This document shows positions 62,601-64,000 of a stretch of DNA of 64,000 nt, in pieces. The DNA comes from Sialis fuliginosa (lineage: Eukaryota > Arthropoda > Insecta > Megaloptera > Sialidae). The position numbers and the translations under genes are program-made. The stretch is taken from NCBI GenBank assembly GCA_961205875.1, contig OY540812.1:24127098-24191097 (forward strand), given 5' to 3'. Position 1 is the stretch's first letter. Every line of letters begins with the position of its first letter. The notes beneath the pieces are model-generated. The model ran no database searches. It had not been told where the DNA came from and saw only the letters and a program-made list of their open reading frames with translations.

Positions 62601-64000
62601 TGTGGGTTGCGGGTATAGTTTTTTTGTACCTGAACGTACGGGATACGGCTTGTTGCGTTCGAGCAATAATGATAATATAGCAGCCATATCACGTACGTTC
62701 GTATGGGTAAGGCGGTTAATAGTGTAACAATAACTCAAAAAATTATTTTTTTATTAATTTTTTCCTAATAATATCTATAAATATGTTTTATATAACCAAT
62801 ATTATTAACAGTCAGTTTACCCCAACTGACAAAATTTAGGAAATGGTTTACTCAAACTGGCTAAATCAGACCACTGACAGTAACACTACCCAACTGTAAC
62901 TCACCGATTTGAATGAAACTTAACATACTTATTAAACACCGAAAAATATTAAATACGTGTTTTTTTGTTTCGGCTAAATACGCTTTTTAGGGGTAGAAAT
63001 CACCCCTCAACCACTGGAGGTGGAAACAGTTATGGCTAATTATTTCTGAAACGATACATTTTCTGAAAAAAGTGCTTAGGACCAAAGTTGTAGAGTTCAA
63101 AGTGATGCTCTTGACGGCGACCTTGAGGTCGATTTTCAAGGTCATTTGAAAATCATTTCATGTTTCATCCACCTTGAAAATCGACCTCAAGGTCGTCATC
63201 AAGAGCATCACTTTGAACTCTACAACTTTGGTCCTAAGCACTTTTTTCAGAAAATGTATCGAAATAATTAGCCATAACTGTTTCCACCTCCAGTGGTTGA
63301 GGGGTGATTTCTACCCCTAAAAAGCGTATTTAGCCGAAACAAAAAAACAGGTATTTAATACTTTTTGGTGTTTAATAAGTATGTTAAGTTTCATTCAAAT
63401 CGGTGAGTTACAGTTGGGTAGTGTTACTTTGAGTGTAGTCATGACATACATTTATTCATCGGCAATTATCAAAAAGTTGAAGCACCACTTGCTTATTCAC
63501 TGGCGCTATAACTGATACACAATGATATAACTTGAATCATGTCATGAGTAAGGAAACTTTTATAAGGTTTATATTACACCTTATCTCATAATGATGCAGA
63601 TTTTTTCAATGTTAAAACTTTTATTGAAATAATTATATTTTAGGCCTAAGACAAAAATTATAGTCGACTGCTTAAGAAGTTTATTGTGATTTTTTCTTTA
63701 TTTAATTTAAATTAATGTTATAATAATAATTGTTATCAAATTACTTTTAATTTACCTTATTTGTGAAAAATATATTTATGACTCTTAGAAAATTTTTAAA
63801 CAATTGTGAAAAACAGATTTGACTCTTCTATCACAAAAGTTTACCAACCCCTGGTTATATTTTTATTATAAAAATGAACAAACTTTGTACTTAATTGCGG
63901 TGATATAAATGATTTTGTTTTCAGTGTATAGTAACAACAGCACACAAGTCATCGAATCTTTCACTTTGTGATGAATCTAACTTGGAGTACATCTCTGAAA
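59633..64000 (+). CDS. STARD10-like: START-domain phospholipid transfer protein, STARD10-like, 5' part (runs off the window)
   Basis: START domains bind single lipids in a deep pocket; STARD10 family members carry phosphatidylcholine and phosphatidylethanolamine between membranes. Exons: 59633-59743, 59967-60159, 60415-60547, 61803-62070, then 63925 to the edge. Phases match throughout, giving about 260 residues in the window. Recognisable stretches: [19 protein letters not shown] (about residues 66-84), [16 protein letters not shown] (about 104-119), YPPKKGVVR ending exon 3, [20 protein letters not shown] starting exon 4, and FKPWLFPEQ near 222. The order and spacing match the STARD10 START fold from near its start through the C-terminal helix. 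Exon 5 ([15 protein letters not shown]...) begins the variable tail that follows the domain. ATG 59633 is the first in the exon and lies just after an acceptor-like CAG at 59627-59629, so a noncoding 5' exon is likely. Other START paralogues are less likely given the CP-PL-NRD block. Confidence 0.93.
60195..60345. mobile_element. Harbinger-like miniature element in STARD10-like intron 2
   Basis: Starts TGTCCGGTATTATAAAGG and ends TTTTGAATACTGGACA, the tip of the family at 53279-53579. Flanks are TAA on the left and TTA on the right, so the duplication is imperfect or the palindrome extends to CTAA/TTAG. 151 bp. Confidence 0.65.
60963..61700. repeat. Long inverted repeat (foldback) in STARD10-like intron 3
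   Basis: Left arm 60963-61287 and right arm about 61335-61700 are near-identical inverted copies separated by about 47 bp of purine-rich DNA. The right arm has about 40 bp extra near 61380-61420. Shared landmarks include ATGAAAGGAACAAATT, ACGCTCGGACCCGTCG and ATAATGACGTTTGAAAATTG. A TATACAGGGTGTCTCAGG tip-like string lies inside each arm. The two similar 66-95-residue frames on opposite strands are artefacts of the symmetry. Confidence 0.85.
62880..63427. repeat. Long inverted repeat (foldback) in STARD10-like intron 4
   Basis: Left arm 62880-63142 and right arm 63171-63427 are almost perfectly complementary around a 28-bp loop. Landmarks: GTAACACTACCCAACTGTAA at the outer edge, AGGGGTAGAAATCACCCCTC mid-arm, CCTTGAGGTCGATTTTCAAG at the loop. 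No coding frame and no obvious TSD. Confidence 0.88.

Overview
This is an AT-rich animal genomic window, almost certainly from an arthropod and most likely an insect; Hemiptera is only a guess. The evidence is split genes with canonical GT-AG introns, very high A+T in intergenic DNA, and a dense population of short non-autonomous DNA transposons. I see no bacterial operon, ribosome-binding or CRISPR-like features and recognise no rRNA or tRNA gene. Three protein-coding genes can be assembled exon by exon with every reading phase matching.

Layout: (1) 1-31371 is a gene-poor block packed with terminal-inverted-repeat (TIR) elements, foldback elements and dispersed copies of one unclassified repeat; I found no supportable protein gene there. 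(2) 31372-39844, plus strand, is a 12-exon gene for a cGMP-stimulated cyclic nucleotide phosphodiesterase of the PDE2A type (724 aa, two GAF domains and an HD-type catalytic domain). (3) 39845-52546 is intergenic and holds several TIR elements, two of them with perfect 8-bp target-site duplications (TSDs). (4) 52547-58977, minus strand, is an 8-exon gene for phosphoglucomutase-2/phosphopentomutase (602 aa, complete). (5) 59633-64000, plus strand, is the 5' part of a STARD10-like START-domain lipid-transfer protein (5 exons visible, about 260 aa) that runs off the right edge. Genes 4 and 5 are head to head and their start codons are 655 bp apart, so they may share a bidirectional promoter.

The genes do not form a pathway. 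PDE2A links cGMP to cAMP/cGMP breakdown, PGM2 interconverts sugar and pentose 1-/5(6)-phosphates, and STARD10 carries phosphatidylcholine/phosphatidylethanolamine.

The most striking structure is in the mobile DNA. There are several hAT-type miniature families with intact 8-bp TSDs (22838-23644, 26220-26455, 27879-28076, 43416-43705, 49552-50447). One hAT-type element lies nested in an older repeat inside a PDE2A intron. Three foldback elements sharing a TATACAGG-type tip lie within the first 6.4 kb. Two long inverted repeats lie in neighbouring introns of the STARD10-like gene, where the pre-mRNA should fold into long double-stranded hairpins. All calls come from reading the sequence; no database search was possible.
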